Of a stretch of 64,000 bases of DNA, positions 18,520-28,146 are shown in pieces (positions within the stretch are counted from its first letter, which is position 1; each line of letters begins with the position of its first letter). This DNA comes from Pirellula sp. (GTDB lineage: Bacteria > Planctomycetota > Planctomycetia > Pirellulales > Lacipirellulaceae). The notes beneath the pieces are model-generated. The model did not search any database, was not told the DNA's origin, and worked only from the letters and a program-made list of their open reading frames with translations. The stretch lies in assembly GCA_013822725.1 (NCBI GenBank), contig PNKX01000001.1:62001-126000 (forward strand). Direction: 5' to 3'. Made by a program: the position numbers and the translations under genes.

Positions 18520-19875
18520 ATGCCTCCTTCCGACGACGCCATCAACGCCCTGCGCGAAGCCCTCCGCTTCTCGCCCACCAACATCCCGCTCCACAAGCAT
18601 CTTGCCGAGTCGCTCCTCAAGCTCGGCCGCTTCGACGAAGCGGAAGTCGCCTACCGCGAAGCCCTCAACGTCGTCCCCCATCAGGTCGACCTCAAGCTCG
18701 GCCTGGCTAACGCTTACTACCAGCAAACGAAGAACTCCGCCGCGCTGGTGATCGTCGAAGACCTCATCAAGCAAAACGATCCCCCCGCCGGCGCTTACGT
18801 TCTGCACGCGAAGCTCCTCCTCCGCGCCGGCGAGCCGCAACGCGCCGCTCACCAATATCGTGAAGCCGTCGAAATCGACGCCGACGCCGCCGATGCGGAA
18901 CTCGCGCGCGAACTCGGCCTCGACCGCGCCGCTTCCCACTCCTTCGACACGGCTGACGAGGAAGGCCGCTATCGCGAACCGGCCGGCGAACTTCCCCCCG
19001 GCACGCCCGAGTTCGACATTGAGCGCCCGAAGATCAACTTCGACCAGGTCGGCGGCATGGACGCGGTGAAGGAAGAGATCCGCATGAAGATCATCTTGCC
19101 GCTCGAACAGCCCGAACTGTTCGCCGCCTACGGCAAGACGGTCGGCGGCGGCATCCTCATGTACGGCCCCCCCGGCTGCGGCAAAACCTTCCTCGCCCGC
19201 GCCACCGCCGGCCAAGTGAAAGCCGGCTTCCTCGCCATCGGCATCAGCGACGTCCTCGACATGTGGATCGGCAACAGCGAGAAGAACCTCCACGAGCTCT
19301 TCCAGCAAGCCCGCCGCAATCGCCCCTGCGTCCTCTTCTTCGACGAAGTCGACGCCCTCGGCGCCAGCCGCGCCGACATGCGTCACAGCGGCGGCCGCCA
19401 CCTGATCAACCAATTCCTCTCCGAACTCGACGGCGTCGAATCCTCGAACGAAGGCCTGCTGATCCTCGCCGCCACGAACGCCCCCTGGCACCTCGACAAC
19501 GCCTTCCGCCGCCCCGGCCGCTTCGACCGCATCCTCTTCGTCCCGCCGCCCGACCGCGCAGCCCGCGCGTCGATCCTGCAACTGATGCTCGCCGGCAAAC
19601 CCGCCGACGGCGTCGACTTCGATGCGGTCGCGAAAAAGACCGACCACTTCTCCGGCGCCGACATGAAAGCCGTGGTCGACGTCGCCGTCGAAGCGAAGCT
19701 CCGCGACGCGATGAAGAGCGGCAAGCTCGAACCGCTGCGGACTAAAGACCTCGTTGCCGCGGCGGGGACGGTGAAGCCGTCGACGCGAGAATGGTTTGCG
19801 ACGGCGCGAAACTACGCCCTCTATTCGAATCAAGGGGGCGTCTACGACGACATCCTGAAGCATTTAAAGCTATAG
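18520..19875 (+). CDS. TPR-containing AAA ATPase
   Basis: The 451-residue product has TPR-like helices over residues about 1-125 (for example AEVAYREALNVVP and AAHQYREAVEIDADA). A single AAA module follows: Walker A GPPGCGKTF at 216-224, Walker B VLFFDEVDAL at 271-280, sensor-1 region LLILAATNAPW, and an arginine-finger region RRPGRFDRILFVPPPDRA. The AAA module resembles Cdc48/FtsH-type ATPases, but there is no protease domain or membrane segment, so it is a cytosolic remodelling ATPase whose TPRs probably choose the partner. It stands alone with the start fixed by the preceding repeat. Confidence 0.9.
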   Translation: MPPSDDAINALREALRFSPTNIPLHKHLAESLLKLGRFDEAEVAYREALNVVPHQVDLKLGLANAYYQQTKNSAALVIVEDLIKQNDPPAGAYVLHAKLLLRAGEPQRAAHQYREAVEIDADAADAELARELGLDRAASHSFDTADEEGRYREPAGELPPGTPEFDIERPKINFDQVGGMDAVKEEIRMKIILPLEQPELFAAYGKTVGGGILMYGPPGCGKTFLARATAGQVKAGFLAIGISDVLDMWIGNSEKNLHELFQQARRNRPCVLFFDEVDALGASRADMRHSGGRHLINQFLSELDGVESSNEGLLILAATNAPWHLDNAFRRPGRFDRILFVPPPDRAARASILQLMLAGKPADGVDFDAVAKKTDHFSGADMKAVVDVAVEAKLRDAMKSGKLEPLRTKDLVAAAGTVKPSTREWFATARNYALYSNQGGVYDDILKHLKL

Positions 19876-19974
19876 TGCCCATCCAAATCGGGTCAGGGGC
19901 AGCCTCGCTAAGCAGCGACTCTTCCGTAGTCGCACACCGCCTTCTCTCTCATTTCAAGCTTAGCAAGCGAACTT

Positions 19975-20361
19975 ATGAACTCTCGCCGACTGTTGTTAAC
20001 TGCGTTCTCTGTGATGGTCGCGGCGCTCGCCACCGGCGTCACCTACGGCGCCTGGTCGATCTACCAACGGCTTAATCCGCGACCACACACCTTTCCGATC
20101 GATGCATCAGCACCGTTGACGGAACCGCTGGCAATTGCTTACGCGCGGCGTGCGCTGATCGCCGAAGGCATTAACGCCCCGCTCATGAAGCCAGTTCAGT
20201 ATTGGCCCGACTCACAGTTCAAAGACACCGACAATGAACGACTATTCGCGAGAAATCGAATCAATCCTAATACGGGATATATCATCTGGAACGTTGGACG
20301 CCATGTGCGGATCGAACGAGTGGATCAACAAGTGACATGTCGCGTTTACACCCCTAAATAG
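19975..20361 (+). CDS. Hypothetical membrane-anchored protein
   Basis: The 128-residue product has an N-terminal membrane anchor (LLLTAFSVMVAALATGVTYGAW) and a soluble C-terminal part with NPNTGYIIWNVGRHVRIERV. No family is recognised. The clean N-terminal helix and coherent soluble part support a real gene. Confidence 0.6.
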   Translation: MNSRRLLLTAFSVMVAALATGVTYGAWSIYQRLNPRPHTFPIDASAPLTEPLAIAYARRALIAEGINAPLMKPVQYWPDSQFKDTDNERLFARNRINPNTGYIIWNVGRHVRIERVDQQVTCRVYTPK

Positions 20362-20450
20362 CCTCAACGCCGGCTAATCATGGTTGATTAAATAGGTAGG
20401 CTCCTACAACCGCCCTTACACCACTTTGCGTTTCACCGACGTTGCTGCCA

Positions 20451-21707
20451 ATGTCCCAACCCCTCAACCGCGCCCTCCACCTCTTCCGCATCTCGCGTTA
20501 CGCCGACGCCGAGCTCGAGCTCCGCCGCGCCCTCGCCGAACAGCCCCACGATCCGCAGTCCCACGCGCTGCTCGGCCTCTGCCTCGCCAAGCAAGAAAAA
20601 CTTCCCGAGGCGCAAGCCGAAGTCGAGCAGGCGATCACGCTCGCTCCCGATTGGGATCACGCCCTTTACTGCCGCTCGGTCGTCCTGCAGGAACGCCGCC
20701 GCTACCCCGAGGCCGAGGCGGCCGCCCGCGAGGCGTTGCGGCTCAGCCCCGGCGATCCCAACAACTACGCCCGCCTCGCGATCACGCTCTACTGCCAGGG
20801 GAAGTGGCAAGACTCGCTCGACGCCGCGCTTGCCGGGCTGCAGTACGACGCTGAACACGCCGACTGCATGAACCTCCGCACGATGGCTCTCACCAAGCTC
20901 GGCCGGCAACGCGAAGCCATCGCCACCGTCGACGAATCGCTCGCCCGTGATCCCGACGACTCCTACGCTCATGCCAACAAGGCCTGGGCGCTGCTGCACG
21001 AGGGAAAACCGCGGCCGGCGCTGGAGCAGTTCCGCGAATCGCTACGACTCGATCCCACGAACGAATACGCCCGTCATGGCATGGTCGAAGCGCTGAAGGC
21101 CCGCAATCCGATCTATCGTTGGATCCTCGCCTACTTCCTCTGGATGGCCCGACTCGACAATCGCGCCCGCTGGGGCGTGGTCCTCGGCGGCTACTTCGGT
21201 GCGCGGATCCTCAACACGATCTCGCGCAACTCGCCCGAGCTGGCGCCCTGGATCTTGCCGATCCAAATCCTCTACCTGATCTTCGTCTTCATGACGTGGT
21301 TCGCAATGCCGATCTTCAACCTGCTGCTGCGACTCAACCGCTTCGGCAGACACGCGTTGTCGCGCGATCAGCGCGTTGCGTCGAGCTGGTTCGGCGGCTG
21401 CGTGGCGCTGAGCCTCGGCAGCTTCATCGCCTGGCTCGTCTACGGCCACGAGGCGTTGCTGTTGGGCGCCATATTGCCGATGGGCGTCGCGATGCCGATC
21501 GTCACCCTCTTCAGTTGCGATCCCGGCTGGCCGCGTCAGGCGATGTCGCTCTTCGCCGCCGCGATGGCGCTCGTCGGCGTCGTCTGCCTCTATGGCGTCT
21601 CGCAACAACAAGAATGGGGCTACAACGCCGGCACGCTCTTCCTCTTCGGCTTCATCGCCTCGCCCTGGGTCGCGAACGCCCTCGCCACCGCCACCGTCCG
21701 CCGCTAA
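20451..21707 (+). CDS. TPR-repeat membrane protein
   Basis: The product has about 418 residues if it starts at the ATG at 20451 (MSQPLNRALHLFRISRYADA). Residues 1-210 contain five or six tetratricopeptide repeats with clear pattern (LGLCLAKQEKLPEAQAEVEQ, YCRSVVLQERRRYPEAEAAA, HANKAWALLHEGKPRPALEQ). The second half has about six membrane helices, with a basic loop between, as in MSLFAAAMALVGVVCLYGVS. The TPR part is expected in the cytosol for protein-protein contacts. No partner is suggested by neighbours. Confidence 0.85.
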   Translation: MSQPLNRALHLFRISRYADAELELRRALAEQPHDPQSHALLGLCLAKQEKLPEAQAEVEQAITLAPDWDHALYCRSVVLQERRRYPEAEAAAREALRLSPGDPNNYARLAITLYCQGKWQDSLDAALAGLQYDAEHADCMNLRTMALTKLGRQREAIATVDESLARDPDDSYAHANKAWALLHEGKPRPALEQFRESLRLDPTNEYARHGMVEALKARNPIYRWILAYFLWMARLDNRARWGVVLGGYFGARILNTISRNSPELAPWILPIQILYLIFVFMTWFAMPIFNLLLRLNRFGRHALSRDQRVASSWFGGCVALSLGSFIAWLVYGHEALLLGAILPMGVAMPIVTLFSCDPGWPRQAMSLFAAAMALVGVVCLYGVSQQQEWGYNAGTLFLFGFIASPWVANALATATVRR

Positions 21708-21708
21708 C

Positions 21709-21736
21709 AGCCGCGGGTTAACGACCCGCCGGAGCG
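21709..21736. repeat. REP-like palindrome, copy 2
   Basis: AGCCGCGGGTTAACGACCCG followed by CCGGAGCG, starting 2 bases after the stop of the TPR membrane protein gene. Confidence 0.8.
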
Positions 21737-21768
21737 TCGCCGAAAAACTTGCAGAATCGTTTTCATTT

Positions 21769-21997
21769 GAACCGCCAAGAACGCCAAGGTGCGCCAAGGT
21801 GCGCCAAGCAAATGCAAGAGAGGAATTGAACCACGACGGCACAACGGACACGACGGAAGAAACGACCAAAAAAGATGGAACCGCCGATAAGCGCAGATGA
21901 ACGCAGATAATTCTTATTGGCGTTTATCTGCGTTCATCCGTGATTACAAGCTCTTCTTCGCATTTCCTTGGCGCACCTTGGCGTCCTTGGCGGTTAG
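21769..21997. repeat. Compound inverted repeat, AACCGCCAAGG family, copy 1
   Basis: The left edge GAACCGCCAAGAACGCCAAG faces CTTGGCGTCCTTGGCGGTTA on the right. Nested inside are a second layer (ACCACGACGGCACAACGGAC) and a third pair (GCGCAGATGAACGCAGATAA against TTATCTGCGTTCATC). Related copies are at 28636-28824 and 29582-29718. Confidence 0.85.
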
Positions 21998-22047
21998 TTT
22001 TTGGACTTCGCAATCCTCCTAGAAGCGACGCCTCATTCGTCACTTCT

Positions 22048-25000
22048 TCACCGCCGCTCCTTCAGCGTCGACAAATACTCCACCAAGTCGACCAACTCCG
22101 CCGCCGTCATCAGCTTCTGAATATCGGCCGGCATCAGCGACGCCTCCGACTTCGACTTCTCCTCAATCGTCGCCGCCGGGATCACGCGCACGATCCCCTT
22201 CTCATCCTTGAGCTTGAGTTCGTCAGCCGTCTCGCTCACCAGCAGACCGCCATGCACGAGCCCGTCGTCGGTAAGCACGACCCAGTTCTCAAAGTTGTGA
22301 CTGATCGCCGCCGACGGATAAAGAATCGACTCGAACATCGCCGGCCGCGCGAGCTTCTTGCCGATCTCCGACAAGTCTGGTCCCACTTCCGTCCCGTCGC
22401 CGTTCACTTGGTGACAATTGCGGCACGTTCCCGTCGCGTTGAACACGACCTTCCCGCGCTCCGCGTCGCCGGTCGCCTCCACCAGTTCCGCTAGCGGCGG
22501 CAACGGCGTGCTGTCTTTCGTCGGCGGCGCGGGAAAAATCGCCGCCGCTTGCGTACGAATCTCTGGCGAAGGAGCCCCCGCCAGCGCCGCCGCCCACGCC
22601 TCTTTCAATTGTTCCGGGAACTCCTGCCGCTGCGCGAGTTGCAGCAATTGCTCCGCCCCGGCCGCATTGGCGCCCAGCGCTTTCACCGCCCCTCGTCGCG
22701 CCGCCAGCGGCCGCTCAGCGTCGAGCGCTAGTGCCAGCAGCAGCTCGTTGCCGCGCGGATCGGCCGCCGTTGCCATCGCCGCCAGCGTTTGCGATACCAG
22801 TTCAGCGTCATCGCTCCGCAAAGCGAGGTCGAACAATCCCTCCGGCCGACACTGTTCGCTCGCATACAACACCGCGAGCGCATCAACCGCCAACTGCGAC
22901 GCCGCTTGTTCCTGGGCCAGCGTCAGCAATTCCGCAAGGCGATGCGACGCATGAAACTTGTCGGCAAGCCGAATGAACTGCTCCGTTCCCCGGCAAGTAT
23001 CAAGCGCCTGGTCGAGCGCCGCCAGCCGCGCCGCATCTTGCGAAAGATCGCACCCTTCCAACCGGTTGAGCGCCTCCGCTCGCACGAACATCGCCTGCTC
23101 TGCTGAGAGTCCGGCGAGATCGTCAAACGCCAACCCTTCCACCGCGGCCTGCATCGCTTCTCGCGACTGGAAATCAAGTGCGCGAAAGTAACGAGGCAGT
23201 TCAGCCAGCGGCGTCTGCGGATCGGCAATGATCGCCGCGAGTCGCGCGCTCGTCTCCGCCCCGCGCGAACGCCACCAAATGTCCCGAGTCGCGGAAGACG
23301 ACTGCCGCTCGGCGTCACTTACTTGCTCCAGCGCCTTCAAGCATTCGTCCCAATGCCCCTCCGCCGCGATCCCGAGCGCCTCTAAATACCAACGATCCTT
23401 ACCGTCGTATTGCCGGGCTAACATCGCCCAAACGTGCGCGAGATGCGCCTCGCCATTCTCGGCGCTAATCGACGCTGGATTGATCTCATGCATCCACAAC
23501 AACAATTCGCGGCGAACGGCAGGCGACGGGTCCTCGAAATCGACAGCCTCCCGCAGTTCCGCAAGATTCAGCTGCTCGCCCAATTCTCGCACCAGTCGTA
23601 CTCCGACGACACGAACGTCCGCCTCACGATCTTGCAGCGCCGAACGCACAACTTCAGCAGTCTTCTGCGCTGAGAGCCCGAGCTTCCCCAGCGCCCACAT
23701 CGCCCGCGCCCGCAGCATCGGATTCTCCGACGCGAACATCTCCCGCAGCGCCGGCTCCGCCTTCTCCCCCATACCCTGCAGCGCCGTCCAAGCCACATAG
23801 CGCGTCGCCATATTCGGCGACTGCAGCGCGCTCACAGCCCCACCGGGCGTCGAGACGTCGATCGCCGCCGTTTTGTATTCCTTCGCCGCCGCGCCGCGCG
23901 GCGTCACGCGATACAACCGCCCCCGCGCCACATCCTGCATCCGATGTCCGCCAACGCCCGGATCGTACCAGTCGGCAACAATCAACGATCCGTCGGGCGC
24001 GACGCAGACGTCGCTCGGCCGAAACCACTGGTTCCGCGACCCGTCAATAATGTCGACGACCTCCGCCGTATATCCCGCGCCGTCCGGCTTCGTTCGATAC
24101 GCACGGCAAATGTTCGGCCCCGCATCGGTGTGAATGAGCGCCCCACGAAACGCCGCCGGCAGCAAATCGCCCTCGTAGACGCAAATCCCCGTCGGCGCCC
24201 CCGCCCCCGTCTGCAATAGGTTCGGGATCACCCCCGGATCGTTGAGATGCCAATGCCGCCGCGGAATCTCCGCCTCGATGTTCGTCCGCGGCTCGCTCCA
24301 CGCAGCGCCGGTCAACTCGTCGTTGTAGCCGTAGTTGCCGTAGTCCATCACGTAGTTGATCCGCACTCCCTGGTTGCCGTCGTCGTCGTTGTCCGACTGC
24401 CACATCGTGCCGAACGAATCGACGCACACCTCCCAGTTGTTGCGAAAGTTCCACGCCAGCGTCTCGAAGCCGCTCCCATCCATGTTGCAGCGAAAGACCA
24501 TCCCCTGCTGGTACGGCTGCCGCGAATCGTTCACTTCATGACCCATCCGATCGACGATCGGCCGACCCTCTTTGTCCTTAATCTGCTCCCCTGCGTTCCC
24601 CATGTTGAAGTACAACTTGCCGTCGGGCCCGAAGTGGAACGCATGGACCCCATGATCGTGCTGCACGCCGCCGATGCCGGTGAAGAGGACTTCCTTCCGA
24701 TCCGCTTTCAAGTCGCCGTCGTCGTCGATCAAAAAGAAAACACTGTCGAGCGCCGACACCAGCGCCTTCGTCCCCTTCCCGTCGGCCGTCGCCAGTACGA
24801 GAATCCCATGCGCCGAGTCAACGTCATGCCCCTGATAAAACACCGTCGAAGCATCCGCCTGCGCATCGCCGTCGGTATCTTCGAGCACCAGAATGCGATC
24901 CCCCTCCTGCCGATCGCCAATGACGTCGGCGTTCGCAAACGCCCGGTAGTTGATCGCTTCGCAGACCCAGACGCGGCCGAGATGATCGACGTCGATCGAC

Positions 25001-25170
25001 GCCGGGTTGGTCATCATCGGCTCCGAGGCAAACAGCTTCACCTCCAGGTCGGGATGAACGTCCAACTGCTCCACGGACTTCGCCGCGGCATGCTCGTCCC
25101 GCGTCGCATCATCCCCGCGAGCGATTAGCGGTAGGCAAACAAGCGACAACGCAACCAATAGCGGCTTCAT
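22048..25170 (-). CDS. PVC-type membrane-bound dehydrogenase/CxxCH heme protein
   Basis: From the ATG at 25170 the product has 1040 residues with a signal peptide (LLVALSLVCLPLIARG). Residues about 35-420 form a six-bladed-propeller-like region with EPMMTNPASIDVDHLGRVWV, LVLEDTDGDAQADASTVF and IHTDAGPNICRAYR. Residues about 430-880 are alpha-helical HEAT-like repeats. The C-terminus has one c-type heme site, CRNCHQVNGDGTEVGPDLSE, and ends ELVDLVEYLSTL. This is a planctomycete/verrucomicrobial family that is probably periplasmic and involved in sugar or alcohol oxidation, but the substrate is unproven. Confidence 0.92.
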   Translation of the reverse strand: MKPLLVALSLVCLPLIARGDDATRDEHAAAKSVEQLDVHPDLEVKLFASEPMMTNPASIDVDHLGRVWVCEAINYRAFANADVIGDRQEGDRILVLEDTDGDAQADASTVFYQGHDVDSAHGILVLATADGKGTKALVSALDSVFFLIDDDGDLKADRKEVLFTGIGGVQHDHGVHAFHFGPDGKLYFNMGNAGEQIKDKEGRPIVDRMGHEVNDSRQPYQQGMVFRCNMDGSGFETLAWNFRNNWEVCVDSFGTMWQSDNDDDGNQGVRINYVMDYGNYGYNDELTGAAWSEPRTNIEAEIPRRHWHLNDPGVIPNLLQTGAGAPTGICVYEGDLLPAAFRGALIHTDAGPNICRAYRTKPDGAGYTAEVVDIIDGSRNQWFRPSDVCVAPDGSLIVADWYDPGVGGHRMQDVARGRLYRVTPRGAAAKEYKTAAIDVSTPGGAVSALQSPNMATRYVAWTALQGMGEKAEPALREMFASENPMLRARAMWALGKLGLSAQKTAEVVRSALQDREADVRVVGVRLVRELGEQLNLAELREAVDFEDPSPAVRRELLLWMHEINPASISAENGEAHLAHVWAMLARQYDGKDRWYLEALGIAAEGHWDECLKALEQVSDAERQSSSATRDIWWRSRGAETSARLAAIIADPQTPLAELPRYFRALDFQSREAMQAAVEGLAFDDLAGLSAEQAMFVRAEALNRLEGCDLSQDAARLAALDQALDTCRGTEQFIRLADKFHASHRLAELLTLAQEQAASQLAVDALAVLYASEQCRPEGLFDLALRSDDAELVSQTLAAMATAADPRGNELLLALALDAERPLAARRGAVKALGANAAGAEQLLQLAQRQEFPEQLKEAWAAALAGAPSPEIRTQAAAIFPAPPTKDSTPLPPLAELVEATGDAERGKVVFNATGTCRNCHQVNGDGTEVGPDLSEIGKKLARPAMFESILYPSAAISHNFENWVVLTDDGLVHGGLLVSETADELKLKDEKGIVRVIPAATIEEKSKSEASLMPADIQKLMTAAELVDLVEYLSTLKERR

Positions 25171-25325
25171 AAAACGCGGCCCGAACGGTGCAATGCGGGG
25201 AAAAGAACCGCCCCGGCCAAACATCAGCCCGCCGGCGCCGCTTTACCTTAACTCCCCGCCCTACACCGTCGCCACTCTTTTTCGCTGTTGGCGCGTCGCC
25301 CTTTTGCGGCCCTAACAGAGAAGGT

Positions 25326-27113
25326 TCACACCCCACAACCACAGCCTGTTTCCCAGACGCGACCGTCGGCGGCCATGATCGGCGTGTGGTCGTGCCGTGG
25401 CGGCGGCGGAGCGGAATTGTTGTAACCGCGCGTTTCTTCCACCGCGATCGGCGACCAATCGGGACTTACCGGCGGCAGTTCCGGCGCCAGCGACGCGAAC
25501 TCCCCCGTTCCGTACACGACGCGGCCGCCGAGCATCGTCAGCACGCTCTCCAAAGCGCGAATCTCATCAGGCTCAACGCTGAAATAGTCGTCACTCAGCA
25601 CCGCGAGATCAGCGTACGAACCAACGACAAGCGTCCCTTTGCGATCGGCCTCGCGGCTGAACCACGCGCTCCCCGCAGTGTAGAGTCGCAACGCCTCCGC
25701 GCGACTCAAGCGATCGGCCTCGTCATGCAGCACCGTGCCGCCGACCGTCTTCGAGGTGACCAGCCACCACAAACAAGTCCACGGGTGATAACTCGCCACG
25801 CGCGTCCCGTCGGTGCCGGCGCCGACGGGCAGCCCCATCGCCAACATCTTTCGCAACGGCGGGCGACGCTTGGCCGCCTCGACGCCGTAACGGCGAATGA
25901 AATACTCCCCCTGGTAAGCCATGCGATGCTGAATCGCGATGCCGCCCCCCAGCGCCGCGATCCGTTCCAGGTTTCGCTCCGACACGGTCTCCGCGTGATC
26001 GATGAACCAACCAAGCTCGTTGATCGGCGTGTCGCGATGAACCCGTTCGAACACATCGAGAAACCGGCCGATCGTTTCGTCGTACGTCGCATGAATCCGC
26101 CACGGCCACTTCGCCGCGGCGAAGTGGCCGACGACCGCTTCGAGTTCGCTCTCCATCACCGGCCGCAAGTCGGGCCGTGGCTGGAGGAAATTCTCGAAGT
26201 CGGCGGCGCTCCACACCAGATTCTCGCCGGCGCCGTTCACGCGGAGCGTCTCGCTCCCCGCGCCAGGCTCGGTCATCCCCAGCCACCGCGTATAGTCGGC
26301 CAACTCCTCGCCCGGCGTCTGTGCGAACAAGCTGTAAGCGATCCGCAGCGTCAGCTGGCCCGCTTCGTCGAGCTCGCGAATCACGGCGTAGTCGTCAGGA
26401 TAGTTCTGCCAACCGCCGCCAGCGTCGGCGACGCTCGTCACGCCGAACCGGTTCAGCTCACGCATGTAGTGCCGCGTCGAGTTGAGCTGATCGCTATGCG
26501 ACAGCTTCGGCGCCTGCGCGATCGTCGAGTAGAGCACCAACGCACTCGGCTCGGCGATAAGCATGCCGGTCGGGTTGCCGCTCGCGTCGCGAGCGATCAA
26601 TCCGCCGGGGGGATTCGGCGTGTTCTTGTCGAACCCTAGCGCCCGAATCGCGGCCCGATTGAGCATCGCCGAATCGTACAGATGCAATACGAACACAGGC
26701 GTCTCGGGCGCCGCGCGATTGATCTCCTCGAGCGTCGGCATCCGTCCCTCGACGAACTGAAACTCGTTCCACCCGCCGATGACGCGCACCCACTGCGGCG
26801 GCGGAGTCCGTTCCGCTTGAGCCTTCAACTGAGCGAGCGCCTGCGACAGACTCGGCACGCCATCCCACCGCAGTTCGAGGTTAAAGTACAACCCCGCGCG
26901 GATCACATGGAGGTGCGAATCATTGAGCCCCGGGATGACTCGCCGATGATTGAGATCGATCCGCTGCGTCGCATCGCCGGCGAGCGCTAAGATCTCGTCG
27001 TCACTTCCGGTCGCCACGATTCGCCCGCCGCTAATCGCCGCCGCCGTGACTTCCGGTCGCGTTGGATCGAGCGTGGTGATCTTTCCGTGATACAGCACGA
27101 CTTCAGGTTTCAT
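25326..27113 (-). CDS. Amidohydrolase family protein (YtcJ-like)
   Basis: The 595-residue product is a metal-dependent amidohydrolase of the composite-domain type. It opens VVLYHGKITTLDPTRPEVTA, has the metal-binding LNDSHLHVIRAGLYFN near residue 62, a conserved LGWFIDHAETVSERNLERI and AGTDGTRVASYHPWTCLWWL, and ends with a beta-sandwich return (DLAVLSDDYFSVEPDEIRAL). YtcJ-like enzymes hydrolyse N-substituted formamides or related amides; the substrate here is unknown. The C-terminus ends in a short cysteine-containing tail (ETGCGCGV). There is no signal peptide. Confidence 0.9.
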   Translation of the reverse strand: MKPEVVLYHGKITTLDPTRPEVTAAAISGGRIVATGSDDEILALAGDATQRIDLNHRRVIPGLNDSHLHVIRAGLYFNLELRWDGVPSLSQALAQLKAQAERTPPPQWVRVIGGWNEFQFVEGRMPTLEEINRAAPETPVFVLHLYDSAMLNRAAIRALGFDKNTPNPPGGLIARDASGNPTGMLIAEPSALVLYSTIAQAPKLSHSDQLNSTRHYMRELNRFGVTSVADAGGGWQNYPDDYAVIRELDEAGQLTLRIAYSLFAQTPGEELADYTRWLGMTEPGAGSETLRVNGAGENLVWSAADFENFLQPRPDLRPVMESELEAVVGHFAAAKWPWRIHATYDETIGRFLDVFERVHRDTPINELGWFIDHAETVSERNLERIAALGGGIAIQHRMAYQGEYFIRRYGVEAAKRRPPLRKMLAMGLPVGAGTDGTRVASYHPWTCLWWLVTSKTVGGTVLHDEADRLSRAEALRLYTAGSAWFSREADRKGTLVVGSYADLAVLSDDYFSVEPDEIRALESVLTMLGGRVVYGTGEFASLAPELPPVSPDWSPIAVEETRGYNNSAPPPPRHDHTPIMAADGRVWETGCGCGV

Positions 27114-27153
27114 CGGTCATCCTCAGGGGCAGGCGACGTTGGATTGGAAGAAA

Positions 27154-27262
27154 GCCCGCGAATCACGCGAATGATCGCGAATAGCAGAGAGTCAATTGCG
27201 AACTGAATTGGGGGCTCTCTCTTCTTCATTCTTATTCGTGAGATTCGCGTCATTCGCGGGCA
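27154..27262. repeat. Compound inverted repeat, GCCCGCGAATCACGCG family
   Basis: GCCCGCGAATCACGCGAATG at the left faces ATTCGCGTCATTCGCGGGC at the right, with internal units of the type GCGAAT. It lies between the amidohydrolase start and the isochorismatase-like stop. Confidence 0.8.
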
Positions 27263-27280
27263 AGTATTTATCCCTGGCCT

Positions 27281-27952
27281 CTACTTCGTCACCTTCCGCG
27301 CCGCCGGCGCCTTGTGCACCATCGTGTAGGCGTACTCAATCCCCACGCCATACGCCCCGCCATGCTCGCGGAACAGGTTCATCAACGCATCGTAGTGATC
27401 GCGGTTCTTCCAATCGCGTTGGAACTCAAGCACCGTCGCGATCGTCGTCATACGCACGGCGCCCGCTTGCACCATCCGCGAGAGCGCCGCATCGTGGGCC
27501 GCCTGCGAAGTCGCCCCGCATGCATCTTCAACGACGTAAATGTTGTACCCCTCGGCCAACATGTTGAGCGTCGGCCAAGTAATGCAAACTTCGGTCCATA
27601 GCCCCGACAGAATGATGTTCTTCTTGCCGGTCTTCTTAATCGCATCGCGGAACGCGGCCGTGTCCCAAGAGTTCATCCCCGTCCGCTCGATCGGCGTTTG
27701 ATCGGGAAACACATCAAGCAACTGCGGCCACATCTCGCCGCTGAACGATTCGGTTTCGACGGTGGTAAGAATCGTCGGCACGCCAAACTCCTTCGCCCCG
27801 CGAGCGAGCAGCAGCACGTTGTTGATGAGCTGCTGGCGATCGATGTTGTTCGCGACGCCAAACAGCATCTGCGGCTGGTGATCAATGAAAACCAGCGCGC
27901 TGTTCTCAGCGGTAATGAGCCCGGCGTCGGTGTGAGGAAGGATGTTGGCCAT
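27281..27952 (-). CDS. Isochorismatase-family cysteine hydrolase (YcaC-like)
   Basis: The 223-residue product matches the isochorismatase-like/YcaC family: ALVFIDHQPQMLFGVAN supplies the catalytic Asp24, and IILSGLWTEVCITWPTLNML supplies the nucleophilic Cys123 after the usual cis-peptide region. EDACGATSQAAHDAALSRM is also a family signature. The enzyme probably hydrolyses a small amide or related compound in the cytosol. It shares direction with the amidohydrolase downstream and with DoxX, pirin and MarR genes upstream. Confidence 0.88.
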   Translation of the reverse strand: MANILPHTDAGLITAENSALVFIDHQPQMLFGVANNIDRQQLINNVLLLARGAKEFGVPTILTTVETESFSGEMWPQLLDVFPDQTPIERTGMNSWDTAAFRDAIKKTGKKNIILSGLWTEVCITWPTLNMLAEGYNIYVVEDACGATSQAAHDAALSRMVQAGAVRMTTIATVLEFQRDWKNRDHYDALMNLFREHGGAYGVGIEYAYTMVHKAPAARKVTK

Positions 27953-27969
27953 GGTGATCTCCTTGGATT

Positions 27970-27997
27970 GGTGAGTAGGTATTTAGGTGAGTAAGTA
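27970..27997. repeat. GTGAGTAAGT-type repeat, single arm
   Basis: Two units of the type GTGAGTAGGTATTTAG and GTGAGTAAGTA, equal in character to the left arm of the element at 16985-17098. The right arm is missing. It lies upstream of the isochorismatase-like gene. Confidence 0.7.
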
Positions 27998-28146
27998 ATC
28001 GTCAACAACGGCGTCGATTGCCAGCCCGCAAGCGCACTCACAATCCCACAACGCCCATTTAGCCCCGTCCGCTCGCGGCGGGTGGGTTTGGCCCCTTAGC
28101 CCCCGGTTCTTCAAACCGGGGGCACGCAGCGCCATCAACGCCCCCA

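Larger units (their letters stand above)
21708..22047. other. Intergenic region between converging genes, repeat-filled
   Basis: These 340 bases contain a REP-like palindrome (21709-21736) and a long compound inverted repeat (21769-21997). No gene is present. Confidence 0.7.

Noticed and set aside
18484-19863. 459-residue minus-strand frame opposite the TPR-AAA gene
   Set aside because: It is the exact reverse of the AAA gene with an Ala/Glu/Gly/Val-rich composition and no recognisable motif.
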